Assembly: GCA_000320545.1 (NCBI GenBank)
Contig: ADNK01002694.1
Span: forward strand, 1 to 57,061
DNA from: Bigelowiella natans CCMP2755
Lineage: Eukaryota > Cercozoa > Chlorarachniophyceae
Direction of reading: 5' to 3'
DNA length: 57,061 bases
Shown: piece after piece, positions 29,365 to 38,893 of the stretch
Layout: every line of letters starts with the position of its first letter
Numbering within the stretch: the first letter of the stretch is position 1
Position numbers and translations under genes: made by a program
Notes under the pieces: generated by a model
What the model was told of the DNA's origin: nothing
The model's database searches: none
The model's input: the letters and a program-made list of their open reading frames with translations, nothing else

Positions 29365-29825
29365 CTAAGAGAGCTTCGCTCTTGCGTTGAACACCATCGC
29401 CCGGGCCTCTTCTAAAGTCGCTGAGCGCATACCAGCCTTCTCCGCTTCTTTGATTCTTCTGTGTAGTGCATCGATTTTCTAATCTGAACACGGCTTTTTT
29501 GGGGAAAGAAAGAACGTTGGGGCATGGGAGATTCTTACTTGCCAAGGAGATCGTAATCCTTGAGATCCATGGCGTCCCGCAGGGCTGTTTCAACTTCCTT
29601 CTGGCTCTCAGCCGCCCTGTGACCGTGCACGAGAGCGTTAATGATTGTATAAGGGTGAATATGTGTATGTGTATGTACGCATACACATATTTGTGTGTTT
29701 GTGTATTTAATCTCTTTTAGCTATTGTGTTTAGAGTCTCGTCGGCATACCGGTGTTCCTCCTTTGGCAACACGATCAGATTCTCGAAGAAACCTAGGGTT
29801 CCAACACAAATACAAACACAAACAC

Positions 29826-29861
<36 letters not shown>

Positions 29862-29957
29862 GAAGCAATCATTAACGAAGAATATAGTTTCGGCCGAGCA
29901 GAAACGCTACATATAGTAACTTGTCAAGAAGAAAATGGTATGCACGGGAAGAGTGCA

Positions 29958-29999
<42 letters not shown>

Positions 30000-30492
30000 T
30001 TGTGTGTGAATATATACATCAGATGGTGCTCGTACCCATATGAATTGTTGCCCAAAACAATGTGGCAACTAGAGCTGTAACTAGGCAAATGCTCCCCAAG
30101 TCTCGGAGAACGTAGAGAAGGTCCCAGACGTAATATTTGCGGTCGCAAAGATTCTGCTCAGCACAATCCACTTGCCTGTTTCATTTTCAGCACAAAATTT
30201 ACATACGAAAGAAGTGCTGTCTTCCCGCCCCACACCCGTTACTACGCAAATTGGATATGATTATGGAGAAGAGGAAACTCACGTATTTTCGCACTCATTA
30301 GAATTACAATACGATGGAGAAAACGATATCTAACTGTTCCGCATTAGTGAAAATGATTAGTGTTTTCGTCGCCATTCTAAAATTCTATTGCGACGATGTA
30401 TCTCCTCTCCCACCGACCCTGCAAAGTAGACTTCGGAAGCAGAATCTATCGTCACCAAGACGGTCAGCATGAATATCTCCTATGATTTGGTT

Positions 30493-30546
<54 letters not shown>

Positions 30547-31973
30547 AGAGAGGAGTGACGAATCAATATATAAACACGCACACACTGTGTTTGAGAAAAC
30601 TGACGACAGATTAGCTTACGATAATTCGCATCGTCCAGTGTAGCTCGATGATGTACACGTTAGCTCCAGCCTGTCAAAATGATATGTGTGTACGTTCATC
30701 TGATGGGGATGCTAATGATCGTAGAAAGAAAGAAAAAAGGATAAGTAATGTTGGGTGGATCTTACAATAAATGCCCAGCATATCCTGAAAAGGGCCCAGT
30801 AACTATATGAAAGATGCAATAGGCGAGAGAATAAGTGAGAATGTTTTAAAAAAAACATTTCCATAAATCTAGGACTATTTCAATAATTCCAGTAAACCTC
30901 TTCGTAAGAGCCTCGCTCGAAAGGTAACTTCCATTGTTGCCTTCCGCTACTCGAGATCCCAGGAAGAGTCCCAGAATCTACGTTTCATGAATACCTCAGT
31001 GATATCCCCTCGAAAGGGGCGCATAAATCACATATATTTTCAAATGCGGTAAAGGTCTGGTTTTGTGTGTCTCTGTGTGTGTTTCATCAGCAGAAAAAGT
31101 CGCTATTTCAGTGGGAAGAAACCGCTATGGTAGCGCCGACGAGTTGCGCCTTCTTCACAACACTCCTTGTCGAAGACACCTGTCACATATGGTTAGATAT
31201 TGAAGTCAAACTAAAAATGCGTAGCAAACGGTGAAGTAGTGTACCCTTTTCTTCTTTGGATCTATAACATTTGGCGTCGACGAGTGTATTGTGAGAACTG
31301 TAGCAGCGCAAGAAAGTAAGGAAAATTAGTCACAACAATAACCCTTCTGGGACAAGGCTGCATAAATTCAGGAAGTACAAACGCAGGAGCGATTCATTTC
31401 ATGGCTTTTGGCAACATGAAAGCTGTTACGTGCTAGGCCGAATCCAGTGATGCAGGCTCCCAAGAGGAGCGCTGTGTTCGGAAATCCTAGAATATGAGGC
31501 TAGGAGCGGAGGGGATGGGGGGGAAATTGGAGGGGCGAGGGGGGAATTGCGGAGGGAGAGGCGTTAGCGCAGTACTTCAAAACAACAACCTATCATCATC
31601 AACTTATACCATGCTTTAGAAACTTTGGTCTCGCCCCGCACCCCTGGAGCTTATGGGCAAACGAGAAGGTATCTAACGATGATATATATGAAGTTTAAGA
31701 AATGGTTTGTGGGCAGAGAAGGAGCATCTAGTAGGCCATTCATTCCCCCCACCTGGTTGCTGTGTCTGGGAGTGTTGTCTATTTCGGGAGCTGATGACCT
31801 ATTCTGTAGAATACATCTCTACGAAGTATACCCGATATTAAAAAAAAAATAATCACCTCTTCTCCTCAGAATGCCAGATTTATGTTGGTCCATCGGAATT
31901 GACAAAGAACACTATTTCGTAAATTAACAGGAATTTCCCAAATATTTTGGTCTAAAGACTTATGGCTGGCCAT
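29365..31973 (-). CDS. Small multi-exon membrane protein, unknown family
   Basis: Phase-consistent exons (minus): 31913-31973, 31383-31486, 31123-31179, 30620-30670, 30414-30479, 30036-30153, 29750-29792, 29539-29616, 29365-29458; about 223 aa from ATG 31973. Alternative boundaries at 30418 and 30175 for two middle exons also keep phase and give 229 aa. Hydrophobic parts: NTALLLGACITGFGL near the N-terminus, EIFMLTVLVTI, and LGSICLVTALVATLFWATI. The tail is charged and helical (ETALRDAMDLKDYDLLGKR, then EARAMVFNARAKLS). A short membrane protein with a cytosolic coiled tail is likely. I do not recognise the family. The start lies 239 bp from, and head-to-head with, the importin-beta-like gene. 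Confidence 0.5.
29826..29995. repeat. (CA)n and (AT)n microsatellites
   Basis: (CA)n at about 29829-29857 and (AT)n at about 29961-29991 in the intron between exons 30036-30153 and 29750-29792. Confidence 0.85.
30495..30545. repeat. (TG)n(AG)n microsatellite
   Basis: TG then AG dinucleotides in the intron between exons 30620-30670 and 30414-30479. Confidence 0.85.
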
Positions 31974-32212
31974 GGCGTTGAGATGTCGCCTTGGATGTTA
32001 TATTAAACACTGTAACCGACTCGGTCCTGTTTTTCCTCAATGACAACCTAATATACATGTCGCAGGGTACAAATACAAACGACTTTCCGAGACTCATAAA
32101 TACAAATTATTGCAAAATTACAATTGCGAATATAGTCTACGACAATATCATTTTGTTGTCGCGAATTTAAATAATATTCCTCTTCATTCTTTCAAGAACC
32201 GAGGCACTAACC
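31974..32212. promoter_or_regulatory. Bidirectional promoter region
   Basis: 239 bp between the head-to-head starts at 31973 (minus) and 32213 (plus). The region is AT-rich. The plus-strand ATG has the favourable context ACCATGG. Confidence 0.5.
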
Positions 32213-33415
32213 ATGGCTTCCTGTGCCGATGCCATGGAGGTTGAAATCCCTCCGTATGCCGATCTTGGGGACTTTGTGAAGGATTTGGAAAAGGTGCGTA
32301 GCGGAAGTCAGAGAGTATGGTAGAGAGAGAAGGGGGGGAGGGGGAATGGGGAAGGTGGATTAATTCGAGGATCCAACCTTAGGACACTCGCAAGGCGCTG
32401 GAAGGGGGGGACGAGGAGCTCACAAAGAGGGTGATAGAGCAATGGAATCAAATAGCGGAGAGCGAATATGATGTCAAGGTCCGTCTTTTATTTTTCTATT
32501 CTTCTTGCTAATCTTGTGTGCGTGAGTTATCTAATATTTTCAGTTAGCAAATGAACAGATTGACGAGATGGAGGATTGCAAAAAAGACGTAAATCGGCAT
32601 TACATTAAGAACGCTGCTCCAAATCTTGTCAAGTTCCTCCTCGAAAATATGATGAAGCAGGTATCTGCGTTTTCCGAGTTTGAGTAATGCTGATCCATTG
32701 TATGTTACCTAAATTTCATTGAGTGAACCGCTAAATATCTCAGAATGAGGTGCCTAAAGCTAACGATGAAGCAGCGTCGTTGAGCGTCGCTGAGGCGGCA
32801 GAGATTTGTTTGCATGAAGTAGGGATATGTTTGGAGGAGGATGTTATTCCACATGTGTGGCCATTCATCCGAAGCAACATTCGCAGTACCAACTGGAGGC
32901 GCTCTTGTGCTGCCGTAGTTGCCCTAGGTAGTAGTCCCGATATTCCAAGAAGAATAAAAGACTTTCACCACCTGAGAAGCAATAGTGCATATTTCGGTCC
33001 ACCTTCAACGCAAAGACTAGTAGAATTATGATTGGCTTGAGATTGTTTGGATGATAGAAGACTGGTGATGTTCCGTTTCGTTAGCCTCCCTCCTTCCCAT
33101 TCTCAATGATTATTAATATGAATCCTCCCGGGGATAGGAGCTACTCTGGAATTCACGAAATCGAACACCTTGTGCGAGGACTTGGGGGAGCTTTTCCAGT
33201 CAGTTGTCGGCCTTATTGAGAGTAACCACGCTACTATCGTAAAGGAATCTTCTTTATTTTGCCTTGGAAAGTTTTGCCAGAGGCGTCTAGATGTTGTCAA
33301 GACGGGCAAGAACTTCCCCAAGCTTATGACCTCCATTCAAAGAAGTTTTAGTGAGGATGCAAAGTCAAAGGCCCAAGGGATTTCGGTCCGTTTGTCGTGG
33401 TGTAGTACGTCTCAG

Positions 33416-33452
<37 letters not shown>

Positions 33453-33581
33453 GGGTGTTCAAGCGTATGGCACTACAGTTCCATTCGTTTATGATACGTC
33501 ACTAATTCAGGCTTTGCATAACATATTAAAAAAACACATGCAATAATATAACATATATCCACATATCTACATCTATGTGCA

Positions 33582-33617
<36 letters not shown>

Positions 33618-33681
33618 ATGTGTTATGTTCCTCAAAGTTATTCTATGGGAAAACACATAGTCGTTTTGACTGGTGAACCAC

Positions 33682-33737
<56 letters not shown>

Positions 33738-36378
33738 TGTGTGTGTAGTTGTCGGCGGGGAGTATATGCACAAGCACTATATAAAATTCTCGAAGGAGAG
33801 TTATACACGCTCTCTGACGTTGCTATCAATCCTTACAGGCGATTCAGAACCTTGTAGAGAGCACTCTTGAATTTTCTATTCTTTTGCCTCATCTTCCCTG
33901 GCTCATCGACGGGCTGATCAAGGCCGTTTCCACGTGATAACCACATACTCATTTTCGCCATATTTATCATCTTATTGAGCATCCCTCCCAAGTCGCAGAA
34001 AGTATATCTATTTGCATACTGACTTGTGTGTGCAATACTGGACGCTCCTGCAAAGTCACACATAGCTCCCCCCCCCCCCCCACCTCCCCCTCTCTTTTCC
34101 CTGTTGATCACGGCTTCTCAGATCCAACAAAGAAGTAAGCGGCGGAGCTTCTGAGGCCCTTGGCGCGCTGCTCGGTAAAGTCCCGCCTTCAAGGCATCTT
34201 CTCCTCGAAACGACCGTTCGAGAGCTCAGAAAGCGACTGCAGGCCGCGGTGGAACGTGGATGTGAGCGAGGGCTTTCGAAGGAGCAAGAGAGGGATATCA
34301 ATTGTAGTCAAGAAAATCTGACCGCGGCGCTCGCTGGAGCTCTCGTCCGGCTAGGAGCTCAGGTGCCAGAGGTCTGGGATTGCTTCATCGTTTTGAAGGA
34401 CGTCATAAAGCGTGGAATGCCCGGTGCACATAGCGATGCCATCATCGCCATCGGCAGTATAGTAACAGGTGAGAAGAAGATGAGAGAATCCAGTCGCACG
34501 CTGTTCGCTCTATGCGGCAGATTAGAGAGTAGCATTATTTTACTACTAGTTTTATGAATTTACTTCTTTCGGGTACTGAAAACGCCGAATATGTTTGGTA
34601 ACGCGAGTGAGGACCTTGCGGAACACATTTTATCAATGTTTTCCCCAAGAGTCGAACCCAATCATTTCCACACACTCGTGAATATATGATGACGAAATGC
34701 AGTGCTTGGTAGGAAGAGGGAGATGAGATTGAAGGGAAAGAGACTCCGAGACGGCCAAAATTAAGAATGGGCCTTTGGGATGGGGGAAATGTGCGACAAT
34801 TGGGCGACACTCTAATTTGATTTTTAAGTTTTTCGCCTATGGCAACAACACAACACAACAACAACAACAACAACAACAGATAAATTCAACGGCATCGACC
34901 TCAACAAGGACCCAAAACATCGGAAACACATGGCCGAGCTGCACTCAGTGCTAATGAATTGCCTCCAGGCCGTAGATGAATCCGTATTCAGCATGTGCTT
35001 GACTTTGATATCGGACATCGCGCAGAGCTTCCCCTCCCTGATGGCCGAAAGGCTTGATGAATACATGAATCTGCTGGATCTTGCCTACTGGACAAAGGCT
35101 GCTGCAGAGGGCTCCTCGCAGGTGCAGGTGATGACCTGCATCGGTGATGTTGCCTTGGAGGGCCGAATGGAAAAGCACGTGGGAAAGATAATAAAGATCA
35201 TGGACAATGCGCTTCTGTTGGCCTCAAAGAGCCAGGTAAAAGTACAGCTTATTCTCTTCTGAGGAGCTGCATCATACAACCTTAAACATTAGAAGGCTGA
35301 GGAATGTGGAGGGAAATAATAGACTAATTGAGCGCTCTGTTTCAATGTCTTCTCAACCCCGCTTTCGTCTCCCTCCCTTGTTCCAAAGACGGTGTGTTCT
35401 CCTCAGTCTCCTCAAAATGGCGAAGGAAAAAACGATGATGAGTCCGAAATCACCCTGAGCCTAATTGAGGCAATTTGTGACATGTGGACGGGACTTTTCC
35501 AGGGGTTGCGGGGAGAAGATAAGGGTATGCAGATGGTACAGAAGTAATCATCACTTTACGCTCATTTCTTTTGGCCGTTCGTAGCTCTAACGTCGTTTTT
35601 CCGCATGAAATTGTCATGATTACGACAAGCTCAACAGCATTCACATCGATAACGTTTTAGACCATCGAGAGTTGGAGAAATTGATAAATTGCAACAGCAA
35701 ACACTACTACATAATTCATCCGTGTGTGTTGTGATTGGCGATCAGAGTTACCATTGATGAAATACGTGGGGAAGCTAGCAGCTTTGATGAATGTAATGGC
35801 GGCCATGTTAGACCATGACAGTTGCGAAAGGGCGACCGTAATGACTTGCGGCATTATTGGGTATTTTTTCAAAGTATAATACCAAAAGATCATTATATTT
35901 TCTAATAATAGAGCTTAACTTAATAGACGTACATTTTTGCATTATCGTCAGAAATATTGCGTGACACGTCAGTATCTTGTATTTTTATTCTAAAATAACC
36001 GTCATGCTCTCGTTCTCTTCCCTCCTAGCACTGAGTCACCATTTTAACTACGGTTCCTAACAACTTGTTTTTCAATTTTCTCGCATCAATTATTGTGTAA
36101 TAAGTGATATGGCTCCGTACGGGGTGAAATGCATGGAAGTGAAGAAACTGATTCTCGAAAATCCGAATGTGAAGAAGATTGTAGCTGCGGGTCTCAAGCA
36201 AAAAATTCACAATTCGGATTGCGACGCTAAGTCGGTAACATATGCCAAAACTGCTGTGGAGAATCTTCAGCGCAAAGTAGAAGGATCAGTTGCAGATGAA
36301 CAAACACAAACTGGCCCTAAGACGGCATCGACGTTGACGCACCCAGTGCCAAACTCGCCTTCTATGCCGCCGATCTAG
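32213..36378 (+). CDS. Importin-beta (karyopherin beta-1)-like, N-terminally short
   Basis: Eleven exons in phase: 32213-32293, 32383-32478, 32544-32660, 32744-32927, 33138-33385, 33839-33933, 34122-34468, 34880-35235, 35389-35524, 35746-35860, 36105-36378; 682 aa. HEAT-repeat signatures of importin-beta follow the family order: EEDVIPHVWPFIRSNI with NWRRSCAAVVALG; FCLGKFCQ; LSLIEAICDMWTGLFQGLRG; TVMTCGIIGDMAPYG with VKKLILENP. The protein begins where family members are at about residue 230-250: KDTRKALEGGDEELT then VIEQWNQIAE matches the segment EVALQGIEFWS. So the N-terminal HEAT repeats, including the IBN_N/Ran-binding region, are absent, and the next gene starts 239 bp upstream. Either this is a truncated paralogue or the N-terminus is encoded elsewhere. 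A Pro/Thr tail (PKTASTLTHPVPNSPSMPPI) is extra. Confidence 0.88.
33418..33748. repeat. ATG, (TA)n, (CT)n and (GT)n in an importin intron
   Basis: ATG trinucleotide run (about 33419-33449), (TA)n (about 33593-33617), (CT)n (about 33684-33720) and (GT)n (33721-33747), all in the intron 33386-33838. Confidence 0.85.
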
Positions 36379-37184
36379 AAATCGAGTAGTTGTGGAAGTG
36401 TCAAATTTCAAAGAAAAATCGATGCCTTGCGGACTCACAGGGCGCGATGCAGGCAATTACTAGATGATTTGATCACTTTTCCCCCATGCATTGCATCGTC
36501 ACTGTGTCACTGTGCTCTGTGCTCTGTGCTCTGTCTAGCTGTGCTCATGTCACATGCGTCGCGCACGCAAGGGATCGAGCTGTGTAGCAAACAGTCGGGC
36601 TTTGACACAAAAGACAACCGGGTCAGCAAACAATGGGCGTTCATGCGATACACGCCATGTCTGCAGCTTCGTGTTCCATGCACGCGTCATTGCTAGATTG
36701 CTTGCAATGTCCATGCTAGCATGGCTAGATGGTGCTTGGCGCGCTGTTCATTGTCCGATCGACAGCAATGATGTGCGATGCAACCAGGATCGACTACTAG
36801 ACTAGAGGAGGGCACGCACATGCACATCGCTAGATCGTCTAGATCGTGCATGCCGATCACGGACACACGGAAGCCACACAATCCACAGCACCAGAGCATG
36901 CATGCTCACATGCGCGGGCTCAAGTCTAGAAGTCGTGTAGCACGGCTTGCAAGACGGCAAGATTGCATCATCGGAAGTGCCAACTGGTCCACTCTGGCAC
37001 TGCTGCTTCGATCCCCAAAATTGAAGGAGACCATCAGCAAATCGAAGGATTTGTTTCACATCCACCGGCTGTGGCACTTGCTAGCGTGGACTCACCATTG
37101 TCACTTGCACATCACACACTCTTCATTCACCAGCCACCTTCCCATTTCTCTCCGCCTCTTCCGCCTCTTTCTAGCAGAGCGCGT
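36379..37184. other. Intergenic spacer, palindrome-rich
   Basis: Dense in CTAG, GCATGC and TCTAGAC words, free of microsatellites, with no supported gene. It ends at the ankyrin pseudogene. Confidence 0.5.
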
Positions 37185-37457
37185 CTTTCGTTGAACCTCG
37201 GTGTCATTGCGAAAAAGTCCCACGACATCGCTGTGACCCCTAGACCCTCTTTTGAAGCCCAGCTAGCCAGTCCAACGCGGTTTTGCAGTCGTTGTTCTTG
37301 GCCTCGATGTTTGCCTTCGTGCCAACCAGGCACTGGACAATCTCCAAATGACCCCCTTGAGCGCCCAATGACAACGGTGCACGACCGAAATTGTCCTCAA
37401 CCTCAGACCTGTCTAGCTGTGCAAACCTCGATGTTTGCCTGTCCCCTCTCCATCAAA
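37185..37457 (-). pseudogene. Ankyrin-repeat gene fragment at transposon boundary
   Basis: Reading on the minus strand, one frame gives LMERGQANIEVCTA and, after a frame change, EDNFGRAPLSLGAQGGHLEI then VQCLVGTKANIEAKNNDCKT and ALDWLAGLQ before a stop. These are ankyrin-repeat hallmarks (G.APL.LAA..GHLE.V..L, KANIEAKN). About two repeats remain, with a frameshift. The 5' side ends within a few bases of the left inverted repeat of the MULE element (37458), so the element probably inserted into or next to an ankyrin gene that has since decayed. Confidence 0.55.
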
Positions 37458-37520
37458 CGGAGAAACCGGGAGTACTCGAGAGTACCCGGTGGAGAGTACC
37501 CGCTTGCACCGGGCACTCAC
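37458..37520 (+). repeat. Left terminal inverted repeat
   Basis: Contains AACCGGGAGTACTCGAGAGT followed by ACCC, a 14-nt local duplication of GAGAGTACCCG, then GCTTGCACCGGGCAC. It matches the right-hand copy in inverted orientation. The GTACT-CGAG-AGTAC core can itself fold. Confidence 0.65.
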
Positions 37521-37958
37521 AAAACGACCTCAAAATCCGAGTTTGATAGCGAAGTACTGGAACTTCGTGTCAATTTGTCCGTAACGTTGATGAAAATGGA
37601 ATGTGCACATCAACAACGCAAACGTGATCCTCCCAAGTGCGGAATGCGTAGCATCACATGCCAGCATTAGCACAAGCACATTTGCATCCATTTCCACTCA
37701 TTGCCATCACGTGCTGTGCTGCTGACATCTGCGTCAGCATGGTGTGTTTGTGTGTGACTGGGTGTGGCGCGCATGCCGCTCTCGCACGCACCAGCGCACA
37801 CACAGGTCTAGCAGATCGAAGTGCGTCTAGACGTGCTACGTGTGTGCATTCATCTGTGTCAGCGGTGTGGCCGCGCCACCCACGATTGAGGAGCTGTCGC
37901 AGCATGCGCACGCCCACTCGTGCTGCACGCTGCGCTGCGCACATGCGCATGGAAGTTC

Positions 37959-38150
37959 TCAGAACTTCGGGAATCTTCGAGAAGCTTCGAGAATCTTCCA
38001 GAAGCTTCGAGAACATTCCGGAAGATTCGAGAATCTTCCAGAATCTTCGAGAGCATTCCGGAAGCTTCGAGAATCTTCCAGAAACACTCGAGAGAATTCG
38101 AGAGAATTCTGGAAGATTCGAGAATCTTCGCGAATGCGCCGGAACCCAAT
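37959..38150. promoter_or_regulatory. Heat-shock-element-like array (nGAAn pentamers)
   Basis: A near-perfect 10-bp periodicity of alternating GAA and TTC at 5-bp spacing. From 37971 the units are GAATCTTCGA, GAAGCTTCGA, GAATCTTCCA, GAAGCTTCGA, GAACATTCCG, GAAGATTCGA, GAATCTTCCA, GAATCTTCGA, GAGCATTCCG, GAAGCTTCGA, GAATCTTCCA. After a one-base phase slip come GAGAATTCGA, GAGAATTCTG, GAAGATTCGA and GAATCTTCGC. This is exactly the heat-shock-factor binding consensus (inverted nGAAn repeats), here in about 30 pentamers. Because the non-core dinucleotides vary while GAA/TTC are kept, it is not a simple satellite copy. It may instead be a 10-bp minisatellite that mimics HSEs. Confidence 0.6.
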
Positions 38151-38514
38151 GCGCACATGCATGCTGCGCAAGTCACAACTCATCATCAGAATTCAAACGC
38201 ACACAGGACCGCGTGTTGACACTTGCTACATCAACAGCACAGTCCCGCGCACAAAAGCTAAGCAGCTACCGCAAGCCCGCTAAAAATCTGTTACAGTCCG
38301 TGCAAATGCAACGTGTCCTTTTGTCAGACTTGCTGTCTGTTCAAATTTCATCTGTCCTGTGACTGTGCGTGCGCATGTGTGCATCGCATCATCGTGCGTT
38401 GGTGTGTGACCCAAGCGCTGCTAGCGCTGTGGCCGCTGCTAGCGCTGCTTTGCATGGCTAGATGGCCAGATAGCTACGTTTAGATGACCATTGAAAAAAT
38501 TGACATGTTCATTT

Positions 38515-38893
38515 GAGCATTACTCCTGTTGCATGCGCATCACTGATGCTTGTTAATGTTGAACCCGCAGAACCAATGAACATTGAGGAATTAAACCACT
38601 GAATAAAAGTCCTCTCATTGGCAAAAAAAGTTTTAGGTTCAATTCTAACTTGAGAAGCAATCATGGGATGATTACATCCATGATGTTCGCAATCAATCTA
38701 AGGATTTAGAGCATGAAATTGTGTACCGAGAGTTTCAAAAATTCTGATATTACTGTTAATAATTTCCTGAGAGACGTCAGGATTTGCGTTTAAAATATTC
38801 TCATCATTTGTTTGTCCTTCCTGTTCTTTAATTAATGCTTGATATTTTTTATACTCAGAACCTATGACACCATCATTGCATCCATCTCATGAT
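38515..38893 (-). pseudogene. VTC/DUF202 domain remnant, AT-rich
   Basis: The minus strand encodes SQVRIEPKTFFANERTFIQW with FNSSMFIGSAGSTLT, the diagnostic start of the VTC transmembrane domain (VEPKT.FANERTF). An in-frame TAG at 38698-38700 separates it from an upstream segment in the same frame (YKKYQALIKEQEGQTNDENI, ending IRIFETLGTQFHALNP). VTC proteins polymerise and translocate polyphosphate; VTC1-type or the C-termini of VTC2-4 carry this domain. Only the first helix remains before a stop. Codons are strikingly AT-rich (ATT, AAA, GAA, CAA) compared with the flanking genes, which suggests a foreign source such as a large DNA virus. It lies inside the MULE termini, so it may be captured cargo. 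Confidence 0.55.

Noticed and set aside
33747-33838. A possible extra importin exon (VYAQALYKILEGELYTLSD) after the GT microsatellite
   Set aside because: Its phase fits neither neighbour, and the direct join of 33385 to 33839 is in phase and matches family order.
34640-34680. GGGTTCGACTC on the minus strand, resembling a tRNA B box
   Set aside because: The flanks do not form a T stem and no D arm lies at the right distance in either order.
37658-38362. Overlapping ORFs of 100-234 codons on both strands with repeated LRESSRSFENLPE-like peptides
   Set aside because: They are open only because the 10-bp GAA/TTC array reads without stops in several frames. No other coding evidence exists.
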